A program made the translations under genes and the position numbers. 64,000 nucleotides of DNA. Source: Rhynchopus sp. YZ270_cl-10. Its lineage: Eukaryota; Euglenozoa; Diplonemea; Diplonemida; Diplonemidae. The notes under the pieces were generated by a model. That model was not told the origin of the DNA, did no database searches, and saw only the letters and a list, made by a program, of their open reading frames with translations. Of this stretch, positions 31,868 through 42,241 are shown in pieces. The DNA lies in contig OZ037845.1 in NCBI GenBank assembly GCA_964035575.1, forward strand, positions 1,612,001-1,676,000, given 5' to 3'. Within the stretch, counting starts at the first letter, position 1. Each line of letters starts with the position of its first letter.

Positions 31868-31955
31868 TTGTTTCTGGGGTTCCATAACCCGCGGAGAACC
31901 AGTGCCCGCGTCTGCCGATGAACGGTGAGTCGTTTTCACTTTCAACTTTTCTTTG
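31868..31955 (+). repeat. T-arm-like hairpin module, copy 2
   Basis: GGGTT/AACCC stem around CCAT, then AGAACCAGTGC, CGTCTGCCGATGAACGG, and CACTTTCAAC with a T-rich tract. Confidence 0.6.
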
Positions 31956-32060
31956 GTTTGACCCAATCTGATCTTCGCGTAGGACGGTGGGTAGCGTACC
32001 AACTAAACAAAAGACGAACGGGGTTTTTATTATTTTTGTTTTTTGTTTCTCTTTCATCAA

Positions 32061-32187
32061 CCACCTGATTTTTACCCCGGGTACAGGCGCATAAAGGCGT
32101 GTACAGACGGTCCGTATATGCCTTTACGGACCTATACGGCCCTATACACACCTTTACGCGCCTATACGCGGGGTAAAAATCAGGTAG
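32061..32187. mobile_element. 127-bp foldback element, copy 2
   Basis: Ends CCACCTGATTTTTACC and GGTAAAAATCAGGTAG, flanked by the 5-bp duplication ATCAA (32056-32060 and 32188-32192). Same length as copy 1; the core is in the opposite orientation. Confidence 0.8.
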
Positions 32188-32773
32188 ATCAAACAGTTTT
32201 TCGCCATATTTGAATTTGTTTTTTTGTCCCATCTTATCTTCTACTCTAACTTATAGGGCGCTTGTCCCCCCGAGCTCGGGGGGGTATATTCTCCAGAAAA
32301 AAAAAAAATAAACGAAAAAAAAAGGCTGAATTTGAGAGATCAGATCATTCGTGAATTGATACTCACTTTTCGCTCTTTTTTTTTGGAATGATGTGTTTTC
32401 CTGATGCTTATTTATCACAAAAAAAAAAAATACTGTGGGGGGTACATACCAGATTAAATCCCGCATGATGAATAAAAGAACGGAAAAGAGTTAGGGAAGG
32501 TGGTTTCCACCAGTGGGAACTACATCATTTCTAACAATTTATTTCAAAAAAAGGAAAAAGAAAAAATGGCGAATTTTCGCTGAGGGGGAAATAAATGAAA
32601 TATTGCACACAAACAAAGTGTCTGCTTTATTTTGCTATCATGTTTTGTTTTTATTTTTTGTTTTTACTATCAACTTCACTTTCTCTCTTATTTTGGCAAA
32701 CGGGGGAACACAAACGCGAACCCGTAAAAAAATTTTATTGCATTGATGACCTTTTTTTGGGGGTCATACCAAG

Positions 32774-32815
32774 GTACACTGTCACAAGAGGGCTTTGTGT
32801 TTCAAGTCTTATGTA
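32774..32815 (+). repeat. GTACACTG module, copy
   Basis: After CCAAG it reads GTACACTGTCACAAGAGGGC and then TTTGTGTTTCAAG. Same orientation as the other copies. Confidence 0.55.
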
Positions 32816-32860
32816 CCTGTATACAATCTCTCTCGTGGTACCCGTATTATGTCAATGAAG

Positions 32861-32955
32861 TGCTCTCTGGGGTTCGATACCCCGCAGAGAATCAGTGCAT
32901 GCGTCCGTCGATGAACGGTACGTCGTTTTTGCGCTTTCAACTTCTCTCGAAACCT
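32861..32955 (+). repeat. T-arm-like hairpin module, copy 3
   Basis: GGGGTTCGATACCCC hairpin, then GAGAATCAGTGCATGCGTC, CCGTCGATGAACGG and CGCTTTCAACTTCTC. The GGTTCGA loop resembles a tRNA T-arm, but no complete tRNA can be folded here. Confidence 0.6.
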
Positions 32956-33124
32956 ATTTTTTTCTTGTTTTTTGCACCTCCACCCCGAAAAAACAACAAA
33001 AAAAAAAAACTCGAAGTCGGACTGAATGCGAGCCCCGAGAGGCCCGTTCGACCCTTTAATGTGAAAAAGAAAACCGAGGCAGGAGCTTTTAAGTTTTTCT
33101 TATGCATTTCTCCTCATTTTCAAG

Positions 33125-33180
33125 GTGACTACGCAATTGTTATGATGAGGCTTAAGTTCATCTTATAAACTTTTCTTTCT
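33125..33180 (+). repeat. Hairpin module, divergent copy
   Basis: After CAAG it starts GTGACTACGC, has a longer, less regular middle, then GTTCATCTTATAAAC and a pyrimidine tract. Confidence 0.55.
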
Positions 33181-33456
33181 TTATTTTTGACCATTTTTAT
33201 AACCATGTCTGTTGACAAGGCGTCATCATTCGACACTATCTCCCGCAAGCTAACTTTACCATTTCTAAAAAAAAATGCCCATTCCCCTCCCCTTTCCCCC
33301 AAAAAAAAAAATCAGAGTTATTTTTTGGTTATCCCATGTCAAGGTCACGAAAGTTGAAAGCAGCTGAACACTGATTTATCAAAAAAGAAAAAAATGTGAA
33401 AAATCACAAAAAATGGCTGCATCAATCTTTCAACAAAAGGGGGCTGCAGGGTATTT

Positions 33457-33540
33457 GTGCTTTCATCCAGATAGCTGGCATCGTACGTGGGTCAGTCGGA
33501 GGTGCCTGCACCAACTACCATTTCATTTCAATCTTCCCAC
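33457..33540 (+). repeat. GTCAGTCGGAGG module, copy 2
   Basis: GTGCTTTCATCCAGATAGC, then GGCATCGTACGTGGGTCAGT and CGGAGGTGCCTGCACCAAC, with a pyrimidine-rich tail. Confidence 0.7.
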
Positions 33541-34239
33541 CTATCCCCCCTAACACAATTATACTAGAGTTTTGTTATGTACTTTATGTAATGTCTAAAA
33601 AAATACAGTAGCGACTGTCCATGTGACAGCTTACACTAATACAGCAAATTATTTTGTTTGTGCGTAAAGTGTGTAATAAATATTCTGTGGTGATTATTAT
33701 TACTGCAATACGCTCCCACTGACTACCTGGGCCGTGAAGAGGAAACTTCTTTGAGGCCAAAAAAGGGTGCACAGACCATCTGCGTGATAGCTGGCCATTT
33801 TAAGATTATTCAATAAGAGGTGGTCATCTTTTCAATGATTTCTGGTCTCCTGAATTGAAAATTATTTGAAATTTAGCAAAAAAAAAAAAAAAAAAAAAAA
33901 GGAAAAAAAAAAAACACATGGCATAATTGCAGAGCTCGCGCTAAAGTCCATCCCTCATCCCGGGATTTTTGGGGGTTTTGGTAGGAACGTTTTTTTTTTG
34001 CAGTACGGGGATTTCATTAAGAAACCAGAAGTTCTAATATTGTTGAGTAAGACCACCACATAGTGGGCTTGCATATACATGTGACCCCGCCGTGGAACGC
34101 AATTGGCTCGGAAAGTCAAAAGAAAGAGGAGAAAAAAGAAAAGGAAAAAAAAAAAAAAAAAAGTTGGTTACCGTGCGCCTGCGGCGCTGCCTGTTCCCTT
34201 CCAGTTTCTACAGGCAAACACTTGCCCCCTTTACCTTAC

Positions 34240-34800
34240 ACTGACGGGTTTTGACCAAAACCAAGAACTTGTCCATTTCGGCAAATTGACCCCACCACAG
34301 AACGGACGAATTCCGGAAATGCAAATGCCGGTGTTTTCGCGCATTTTCATGTTGCAAGACGTCAGGATCAGGGAGAGAAAATCTGGTTGTGGGATTTACA
34401 TTGGCCCTCTTTACCCACATGGATTTTGACCAAAACCAAAAAAATGGCCATTTCGGCAAAGTGACCCCACCACAGCGCGGACGGATTCCGGAAATTCCAA
34501 TCGCGGTATGTTTTGGGGCTGAAAACCCACTGATTTTCAGGAGAAAAATTGCTTCCAAATCTCGGAATTTTCCGAATTTTCCTGAAAATGACCCTTGTTT
34601 ACGAGTATGGGTTCATATTTTGCGAAAATTTAAGTCACTAAAATTTTGTCCATTTTTCCGTATATACCCCACCACAAGCCGGGATTGGCCCGGAAATGCC
34701 ACAAAACGGGGTTTCCGGGCCTCCCCAGCTAACCTTTTCAAGGAACGTTTTTCCGTACCCGAAATCCATTTTTTCCCCATTTTTCCCCATAATTAGCGCG
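34240..34800. repeat. Cluster of a roughly 90-bp dispersed repeat
   Basis: Two good copies (34247-34340 and 34425-34520) and one divergent copy (about 34645-34715) of a block with CCATTTCGGCAAAKTGACCC, CACCACAG and GGATTCCGGAAA. Other copies lie at 12815-12905 and 59812-59895, inside transposon-like elements. Confidence 0.7.
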
Positions 34801-35793
34801 ACCACTGCATAATTGGTACAAACAAAACAAACCAAAGCAAACCAATATCCCCTGATACAGCATCTCAAAGCAATGTCTTTTTATTTGGTTTATTATGGCC
34901 CTCGGGATACCCAAAAACCGACCTTCAGGGGCAGGGCGTGTCTAGCTGCGGTCTTCATCGATCCCAGAGCCAAGACATCCACCGATAAGTGCAGTTTGTT
35001 GTCGCCTGCAGTAGACAGCGCTACAGTACTATTTTCTTGTAAAAAAAAAACAAAAAACAAAAATGGCTGGGGATATGAAGAGGCCACGTGGCTTGCCGAG
35101 CGGTTGTGAACCGCCTCCGTTCTCTTACGGTACGGACCACTCACTTTTCTTCCCTTTTGCCTAAGCTCGACTGAGATGTGTTTTAGCACATCTCAACTCC
35201 TTTAGTTCTGATGTAATCATTCAATTCTTTGGATAGCAGCCTTTTGTGGCATGATGCTGTCTTTGTAGGATTGTTTGATTGTCATTACGCGGGGATAGGG
35301 AGAGATGGAGAAGGTAAAAAGAGAAATGATACAGTCAGTCGTCTTCAAAACTGCAAAGAAAAAGAAGAAAAAAAGTAAAAAAAATAATGGGGGAAAAAAT
35401 ACCAATACCAATCGTGTATCCCTCCACTGTCCTCAAAAATCTGTTTTTAGTTCTGGTTTTTTCCCCTCAACTTTTAGTGAATCTCCTTTTTTACACCCCC
35501 CTTTTTTTTTAATCCCCCTTTTGATGCATTCGTCCTGCGTTTGCATATTTTAGTGTTTTTTTGTTTTGTTTTGTTTCAGCAAATAAAGAATGTTCTCTGC
35601 TCCTTCCTGTTCCCAGCGCCCCTCTTTTAGTTTCGAATCAGCTCTGCAATAACAGAGGGCCTTTTTTTTTAGATGATGGCAGATGAACATGCGCGTAAGG
35701 TATATTCATCTTCCAAGGTCCAAGGCTTGGTACACATTTAACGCCCGATGTAGGTTTTTATTTCCCCCTAAAAAAAATAGTTGTACTTAGCGT

Positions 35794-35889
35794 GACATCT
35801 GATTTGTACCCTCAGTTTGTTGATGTTTACCGGTGTTTGCCGGCCGGTCATGGCAAACACCGGGAAAAACTCAGGGTCCAAATTAGGTG
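35794..35889. mobile_element. Foldback element related to the ACCTGATTT family
   Basis: Imperfect inverted ends TCTGATTTGTACCCTCAGTT and GGGTCCAAATTAGGT enclose a GTGTTTGCC / GGCAAACAC core. Older and more diverged than the 127-bp copies. Confidence 0.55.
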
Positions 35890-35947
35890 ATAATCTGATG
35901 AAGCTGGAGGAGAAAAGATTTTTTTAAAACTCCAGCGTATTCCGGCG

Positions 35948-36008
35948 AGATAACGATAGTGATACATGATGTATGTGTGCACGAGAGGCACGATTCATCT
36001 TACAAGCA
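35948..36008 (+). repeat. GATAACGATAGTG hairpin module, copy 1
   Basis: GATAACGATAGTGATACATG, then ATGTGTGCACGAGAGGCACG (stem GTGC/GCAC) and ATTCATCTTACAAG. Second copy at 51216-51272; it shares the TTCATCTTAC box with the GTGAC family. Confidence 0.55.
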
Positions 36009-36738
36009 AGTTTCCCTTTTTGCTTTTTTTTTGTTTTTCCTTTGTGTGCCATTAGACGACGAACCTTTGCAAAAATTTCTCGCCGTTTTTTTTTCTTCTT
36101 CTCGCACGAAACTCCCCCCATTTTTAGATTGACCAAACAAAACACTCACTGCTTAGGTTCATCTTATCAACATTTTCTCCCCCCCACTTATTGATTTTGT
36201 GCACGGCAATGCACACATTTTTTTTTCATTTTTACTTTTTCAATTTCCCTCTTTTTCCTTTTCAAATTCTCTTCAACCTTCAAAAAATTGTGCTTCACTC
36301 TATAGCACAGAGGGTTTTTCCCCCTCTCAACTGTTTTTTTCCTTTTTTTCTTTTTTTGTTTTCGTTTCTTTCAACGAAGACAGGCAAATAAACAAACAAA
36401 TAACAAGGACATTTGACAGTGGCTGAGAAAGAGGATAAGTCGTAATCTCATACAAAGTAACGCGCCCTTCCTCTCCAACTCCACGTCTACAAAACTATCA
36501 AGCAAAATTAAACAGAGCACAAAAGCACTTTCAAAACATACAAAAAACATTTTCAAACCCCCCTATCAACTGTTGGTTGTTTTCCCCACAAACCAAAGAT
36601 TTCTCCCGACGTTTTCCCTATAGGTACCTCATGAGTTTTCCCTCATGTTCAAAGCCTTTCATCCCCCACCCACGAAACAAACCCCATTATATGCAAAAAC
36701 CCTCTTGTGAACCACTGGCTGGGGTGGTTGTTTACGAC

Positions 36739-36873
36739 TAATAGTGGCAGTATTGTGATGGGAGCCCATTGGAATACGCAAAATACATCAAAATGCATCA
36801 CAATACACGTATTGTGATGCATTTTTATGTATTTTGCGTATTCCAATGGGCTCCCATCACAATACTGCCACCA
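36739..36873. mobile_element. Long near-perfect inverted repeat with 11-bp TSD
   Basis: Two arms of about 65 bp with very few mismatches and a 4-base loop. They include TATTGTGATGGGAGCCCATT and its complement. Flanked by the 11-bp direct repeat TTGTTTACGAC (36728-36738 and 36874-36884). A related, more diverged foldback is at 38009-38122. Confidence 0.8.
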
Positions 36874-37086
36874 TTGTTTACGACCCCCTCTTTATCATAA
36901 CGTGCCCTTTCCTCTCACGACTTCACGTCAACACCGCTAATCAAAAAAATTAACAGAGCACAAAGCACAAAGCACTTTCACAACAAACACCATTTTTTTA
37001 AAACCCCTTATCATGTTGGCGCCTAATAGGGTACTGTGTTTTTAACCCCACCGGCATTTTTTTTTTTTTTTTTTTTGTGGCTTACT

Positions 37087-37720
37087 CAGGGTATTAGGGT
37101 GAAAATCCAAAATTCCGGAAAAAACTGGTTTTTCTGGTTTTCTCTCCTGGGTGGCGAAAACTAGTGTTTCCGGCGAAAACATCCACCGTTGACGGACACA
37201 GTCACCTTTTTCGGGTTTTTCGGGGGTGGGGTCAGTGTCTTATCCAGGAATCCAGATTCGAAATATTTTTCGGCGCTGCTGACCCAGGGTAGACATTGGG
37301 AACATAGGGACTGTATTTTTTTGCGGGGCAAACAAATAATATAAAATGGCGCCGCAGGCGAAAATTTTTGAGGGTACGGTGTAAAAATCTAGCTTTTTAC
37401 ACCACAGAGCCACTCAAACGAACCCTTTTTTGCGGAGCAAAAAATGAAAAATGGCGCCGCAGGCAAAAAAAAAATCAAGGAACAGCCATTTCCCAAAGGC
37501 ACTCCCGTGGTTCAACCACGGTTCTACCAGGCGGGGAAAAAATGCGGGGGAAAAAATCGAGTCCGCCCTAATCTGGGGACGACATTTACAGAAAGTCCTG
37601 GTGAAAAGTGTCGGTTTTTTTTTCCCCTCCAGATTTCTCTGTTTTTTTTTTTTTTTTGAAAACCAGTTTTTGGAAAAACTGGTTTTCAAAACCAGTTTTT
37701 TTAACCACCCTAATACCCTG
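37087..37720. mobile_element. hAT-like non-autonomous element with 8-bp TSD
   Basis: Inverted ends CAGGGTATTAGGGTG and CACCCTAATACCCTG (one base off near the inner edge), flanked by a perfect 8-bp duplication GGCTTACT (37079-37086 and 37721-37728). The interior has AACTGGTTTTC foldback blocks and two GGCGCCGCAGGC motifs. No transposase. Confidence 0.8.
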
Positions 37721-37768
37721 GGCTTACTGTTTGTGTTATAAATAGTAAGTATATGAATGTATTTTTTT

Positions 37769-37832
37769 GTGCTTTCATCGGGGCTGGCATCGTACGTGGG
37801 TCAGTCGGAGGTGTTTGCATCAAAAACTACAG
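37769..37832 (+). repeat. GTCAGTCGGAGG module, copy 3
   Basis: GTGCTTTCATCGGGGCTGGC, then ATCGTACGTGGGTCAGTCGG and AGGTGTTTGCATC. Confidence 0.7.
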
Positions 37833-38008
37833 TATTTTTTTTTTCCTCTTTTTTTTTCGGTTTGCAGAAATGGGTAGTGTTTTTTTTTTCTTCTTCTTCC
37901 CATTTCTGCAATACAAAGCTACCCCTTTCCGCAGTTAACCCCAATACAAATATTACTCCGAACAAGCAATACCTTATATGTCCCCCTCCCCCGCCCCTAG
38001 CGGGTCGA

Positions 38009-38122
38009 CTGTATTGTGATAGTGGCCCATCACAATACATAATGCACATCGTCACATCGTCACATCACATCAACTGTGTTGTGACGTGTATCATGTATTG
38101 CGATGGGCAATTATCATACAGT
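38009..38122. mobile_element. Foldback element related to 36739-36873
   Basis: Imperfect inverted ends CTGTATTGTGATAGTGGCCC and GGGCAATTATCATACAG, with GCCCATCACAATAC shared with the perfect copy. Confidence 0.6.
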
Positions 38123-38679
38123 TCACCCCCTTTCCATGCGATACACGAAGAGAATGGAAAAAAAAAAAAAAATAATTTGATGCTCGTTTCAGACAACAAC
38201 TTTTAGCAGAACTGTACTGTTGCGAGGTTTCGTCCCTCCCCATACCTTTTTCCCTCTCAGGGTGAGTTGCCATTTTTTGAGGCTCATAATCACCATTAAA
38301 CAACTTTATATTTCAAAGGTGGCATTCGCATAATAGCTCATCTTATCAATCTTTTGTATTTTTGTTTTTTTGTTTTTTTTTTAAATGCGCCCGCACCTTA
38401 AAAAGGTGTGGGCTGTCAAAAACTTCACCCCATCTTTTTTTTTTTTTCCTGTGGATTTGCTCTTTTTTTGTCTCATACAAATGCCCCCTGTACCTCAGGG
38501 GAGGTGTCTTGTGTGTTTCAAAGAAATATTCATTTTTTCCCTTTCTTCTGAATTTGAAAATAACTCATGGTTTGTCCATATACGATGATCCAGAAAAGAC
38601 AGTGGACAGCTTGTACAGGTTGCAACTACACTATTTCAACAATTCTGTTTTAAAAAAAAAAAAATTATGGAACTTATGG

Positions 38680-38755
38680 ACAGTGGAGATTGCACAACTG
38701 TGCGCAACACAACCGAGGCAACTACACTACTCCAACAATTTATCAAAAAAAAAAA
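38680..38755 (+). repeat. GTGGAG...CAACAATTTATCAAA module, copy 2
   Basis: Near-identical to 30833 and 60112. A more diverged copy immediately precedes it (about 38597-38655). Ends in an A-run. Confidence 0.7.
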
Positions 38756-38964
38756 ATTAAAAACAACGGGAAAAAAAAACTAAGGTGGCTTCTTTGAGAT
38801 TCCCCACCCCTGCGTTGTGTTAGAGGCGTCTGTGCTCATTGCCTTGTTAGTTTCTGCTTAAATAAAGAGCTCACCACAACACACCCGGGGCCCCAACCAA
38901 CCCTCACTGACTGTCAGTCCCCACCCTGCTTTCCTCATACTCCCACTCTGTTCTTCTGGAAGAA

Positions 38965-39060
38965 GAAAAATATAGTGGAGCGCACTAGGGTGGCTACACT
39001 GATACAAGTTTTCAAGAAAAGAAATAGTGGAGCGCATCCTGTGTCTACACTAATACAATG
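38965..39060 (+). repeat. Two AGTGGAGCGCA...CTACACT modules
   Basis: ATAGTGGAGCGCACTAGGG to GGCTACACTGATACAA and ATAGTGGAGCGCATCCTGTG to CTACACTAATACAA. Related pieces near 33600, 39090, 55448 and 58106. Confidence 0.5.
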
Positions 39061-39592
39061 ATTGATGACAACCAACAACGACAAGAAAAAAGTGTAAACA
39101 CTCTCCTATCAGTGTACACTAACACAGTACGTGGCAAAGTGTCGAAAAAAAATATTTGATATTTACCCAAGTTCTGTTATCCCAGCTGTAGCAAAATGGG
39201 TAAATGTGTTGCATATTTTGCACGTTTTCATTTGCATATTGCGAGGCAGGCCAGATTATTTAGGAAAAGGGAGATAAAAAGGGGGGGAAACCTGCAGTAC
39301 CCTCAAAAGTCTGAAATTGAAGTTGAAATTAAAATTAACCAAAAAAGAAAGCGAAATAATGTTGTAGCGCGAGCACACTCGCCTTTGTCCACACTGCAAT
39401 GCGCCAAATGTTTTTCAATGTTTCAACATTCAAACAAAATGTGGTCATTGTACGACGTGGCAACACAAAGAGAACAATTTTTCAACAATAAAAACCCCCC
39501 CTTTTTTTGTGCGTCAATCGAAACTGGTTTTTATTTGTTTTGTTTTGTTTTGTTTGTTGTTTTTAGGTGACTCCGACGTCAGGTGACTAAAC

Positions 39593-39647
39593 GTTCTTCG
39601 GTTCATCTTACATTTTTTTTTTTAAAAATTGCATCAGGGAGTCCTTT
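39593..39647 (+). repeat. Hairpin/intron-like module, divergent copy
   Basis: After GTCAG it starts GTGACTAAACG, then GGTTCATCTTACA, a T-tract and GCATCAG (55 nt). The stem is weak here. Confidence 0.5.
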
Positions 39648-40454
39648 TGTGGCACTTGCTCCTGAAACTCTATGAAGGTCTACCTGAGGGTGAAAGGTGC
39701 TGGGACGGGCTTCCACACACAGTGATAAGGCCGTAGTGGGAAAATGGTTAAGTGTCTCCGTAATGACAAAGCCACTCCCAAAAGGAGAGAAACGGTACCA
39801 CAGGTATCATGGATATCTGACTTTCCTCGTGGAGCTACCACAGCACTAAGAAGCAAGGAAAGTCCCCAACTACAAAGCAGTGGCAGGTCTCCTGTCTATA
39901 ACTCAACATTTTTTGTTTTGTTTTTTTTTTGTATCCTTTTGTGTGCTTTCTCTCATGGAAAGTATATGAAATCGATTTATTTATTTTTTGCTCCACCAGT
40001 ACTCGACAGCACACAGCACACCCACTGTTGGCACCGCCATCCATTCTCTTCATAAAATGTGGCATGTACAGGTGACCCTCTTGATGACAGCATTTTTCAT
40101 TAGCTTTTCCCTAAAACGCTGTTTTTGAAGGGTTTGCTTTTTGCCTATACTACCGACGATTGAAACGGGTGGGGTCCCTTAGTGACTTTTTTTTTTTCCT
40201 TCATTCCTTTATTCCATGATTTCTGTTCTCTTTGAATAGAAAGATTGAAATTTTTATGATTACGTTCCCTTTCCCCCCCGTGTTTTCTTTCACCCCGTAT
40301 TGCACAGACCATATTTTTTACACCCTCGTTTCGTGTGGTTCCCGTTAAAATGACGTTTTTTTTCCCCCCCACTTCCACTCGATTCGTGATAACATTTTCC
40401 ACACAGCTTTTTTGGGCGAAAAATTAGCCCTTTTTTAAAAGCATTGCCAGGTCT

Positions 40455-40533
40455 CACCTAATTTTGACCCACATTTGCCGGTGTTTACCGTTAAATGGCT
40501 GGCAAACACCGGCAAATGGGTCGAAATCAGGTG
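40455..40533. mobile_element. Foldback element, short member of the ACCTGATTT family
   Basis: Ends CACCTAATTTTGACCC and GGGTCGAAATCAGGTG, core CGGTGTTTACC / GGCAAACACCG, flanked by GTCT on both sides. 79 bp. Confidence 0.65.
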
Positions 40534-40570
40534 GTCTTCTGTCCACTACGTAACTCAAACAAAAAAAAAA

Positions 40571-40640
40571 TTCATCCAGGGGCTGGTCGTCGTAGGTCAG
40601 TCGAAGGTGTTTGTATCAACTACCCTGTTATTGTGCACGC
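40571..40640 (+). repeat. GTCAGTCGGAGG module, copy 4 (diverged)
   Basis: TTCATCCAGGGGCTGG, then GTAGGTCAGTCGAAGGTG and TTTGTATCAACTACC. Confidence 0.55.
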
Positions 40641-41365
40641 CTTCTGACGTGGCAGTGGGGCTACGTAGTGTACTCAAGATAGCTACGCATTCAAAAAAAA
40701 AATGGTTTTCGTTTTATTCTGAATGATTAAAATTAATCTGCGAACGTCGAGCTGAAAGAACGCAAAGAAGAGCGGGGCGGTTGGGTAATAACAATACCAC
40801 TGCAAAAAGCCCCCACTTTCCACACACAAAAAAAAAGGAGCTGATTGCAAAGGGGTTCCGTCAATAATACCCCCTCCTCTTTAGTCTTGTCTTCTTTTTA
40901 GTCGATTTTTTTTTTTTGTCTGTTGAGTGTTTTTAGGCGAGTCGCAGGCAAACAGAAACTCACATAGGTAACAACCCTGTTTTTTTTATAGCGAACTTTT
41001 TACCACAACATTTTTTTTTCTCTTCAACTTCAACCTGTTCTTCATGACGGCCTTGTTACCAGTGTAACAAGGTCACCGTCTATTTCCCCTTCCCCTCTCC
41101 CGAACGACTTCTCTTTTTCTTCTGCTCGTTTGCAAAGAGATGTAAAGGTTCTGATGGAGATTTTGCTATCATTTGGACATTTTAGTCGCACACTATTTCA
41201 ATCATTCGATCCGAAAGAGCCCCGATATTTCGGTTTGTATTATTTCCTTACAACTGTAAGCGTACCGCTTCTGTTGTATACAAACAAAAAACAAAAAAAA
41301 CGATTAAAAAAACGAAAAATGCGTCTTTTGTTATATCGACAAAAAAAACGCATATCCCCTTTAAG

Positions 41366-41413
41366 GTGACTATGCAAAGCATAGTTTCATCTTCCCAACT
41401 TTTTCCCCTTTAG
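41366..41413 (+). repeat. Hairpin/intron-like module with compensatory stem
   Basis: After TTAAG it starts GTGACTATGC. The stem is CTATGC/GCATAG around AAA: a full A-T to T-A compensatory swap relative to CTAAGC/GCTTAG. Then TTTCATCTTCCCAAC, a pyrimidine tract and TTTAG (48 nt). Confidence 0.7.
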
Positions 41414-41984
41414 TTGCTGTTTTAGTTTATCTTTTTTGAGTACCATTTTGGTAACACCAAAACACTGCCTCCTTCCCCCCCCCCCCCCCAGAAGTTGTAT
41501 TTTTTTTATTGTGATTCACACCTTTCCCAAAGCCTTTTCCTTGCTTTTGCTTTTGTTGCTGAGGTTCCTGAGCATGAAGCTGTGCCTCATTTATGCCAAC
41601 AAAAGGTATCATTCTGTTTCGAAGTGCAGGCATTGTGCCTCATGAGATCTCCCCTCTTCTTTCGAAACAGTCCACTACCCCACACCCCGCCCACGGCCTC
41701 AGATGCTAGCGTTGTTGATACTTTTGCCGCTCATTATTTGTCTTTACGGAATCTGTGCTTGCAGCCTCAAAGGCACTTGCACTTACAACTTCCAGTTTCT
41801 TTCTGACCGCACCCCCACCCCATATCCCCACAAATTCCTCTATATTCTTTTGTTCAGCTGCATGAAATAACAGCGGGTACAAAACATAACAATAACATTG
41901 TGTCAGATGAGGGTCCTAATGTGTCTCATCTCTGTCACACTCATGGATGAGGTGTGCCCTCTGTGCGTATCCTAGCCCGTTTCT

Positions 41985-42022
41985 AAGATGTGCAGGCAGA
42001 GGCATGTTCATCTTACAAGTGT
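41985..42022 (+). repeat. TTCATCTTAC hairpin module
   Basis: AGATGTGCAGGCAGAGGC, then ATGTTCATCTTACAAG. The arms ATGTGC/GCATGT pair with two wobble pairs. Confidence 0.45.
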
Positions 42023-42241
42023 TTTTCTTTTTTTTTTTTGGTGGGTGACAATTGAGTCGTCAGAGTACAGGTGGGTGATTGTTGCTGCAACAAAAGAGCT
42101 TCCCCGTACTCAGATGCAAACATAACAAAGAAAAGTGAATAATTAAAAAAAAAAAGCCCTCCCGCATCCCCGTTGGTGTCCACCACAGCCCTATTCTGCA
42201 TACCCCCTCCATCACACCCTCCAGATACTTCAGCGCCAACA

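Larger units (their letters stand above)
28772..42241. other. 13.5-kb stretch without a recognisable gene, rich in short modules
   Basis: I find no open frame with gene-like composition on either strand. The interval is AT-rich with long A- and T-runs. It is densely populated by foldback elements, one hAT-like element and repeated short modules on the + strand, listed separately. It may contain long introns, UTRs or non-coding transcripts that I cannot see. Confidence 0.55.

Noticed and set aside
32861-32955. tRNA gene suggested by GGTTCGATACC
   Set aside because: Only a T-arm-like hairpin is present; no acceptor stem, D-arm or anticodon arm could be folded around it.
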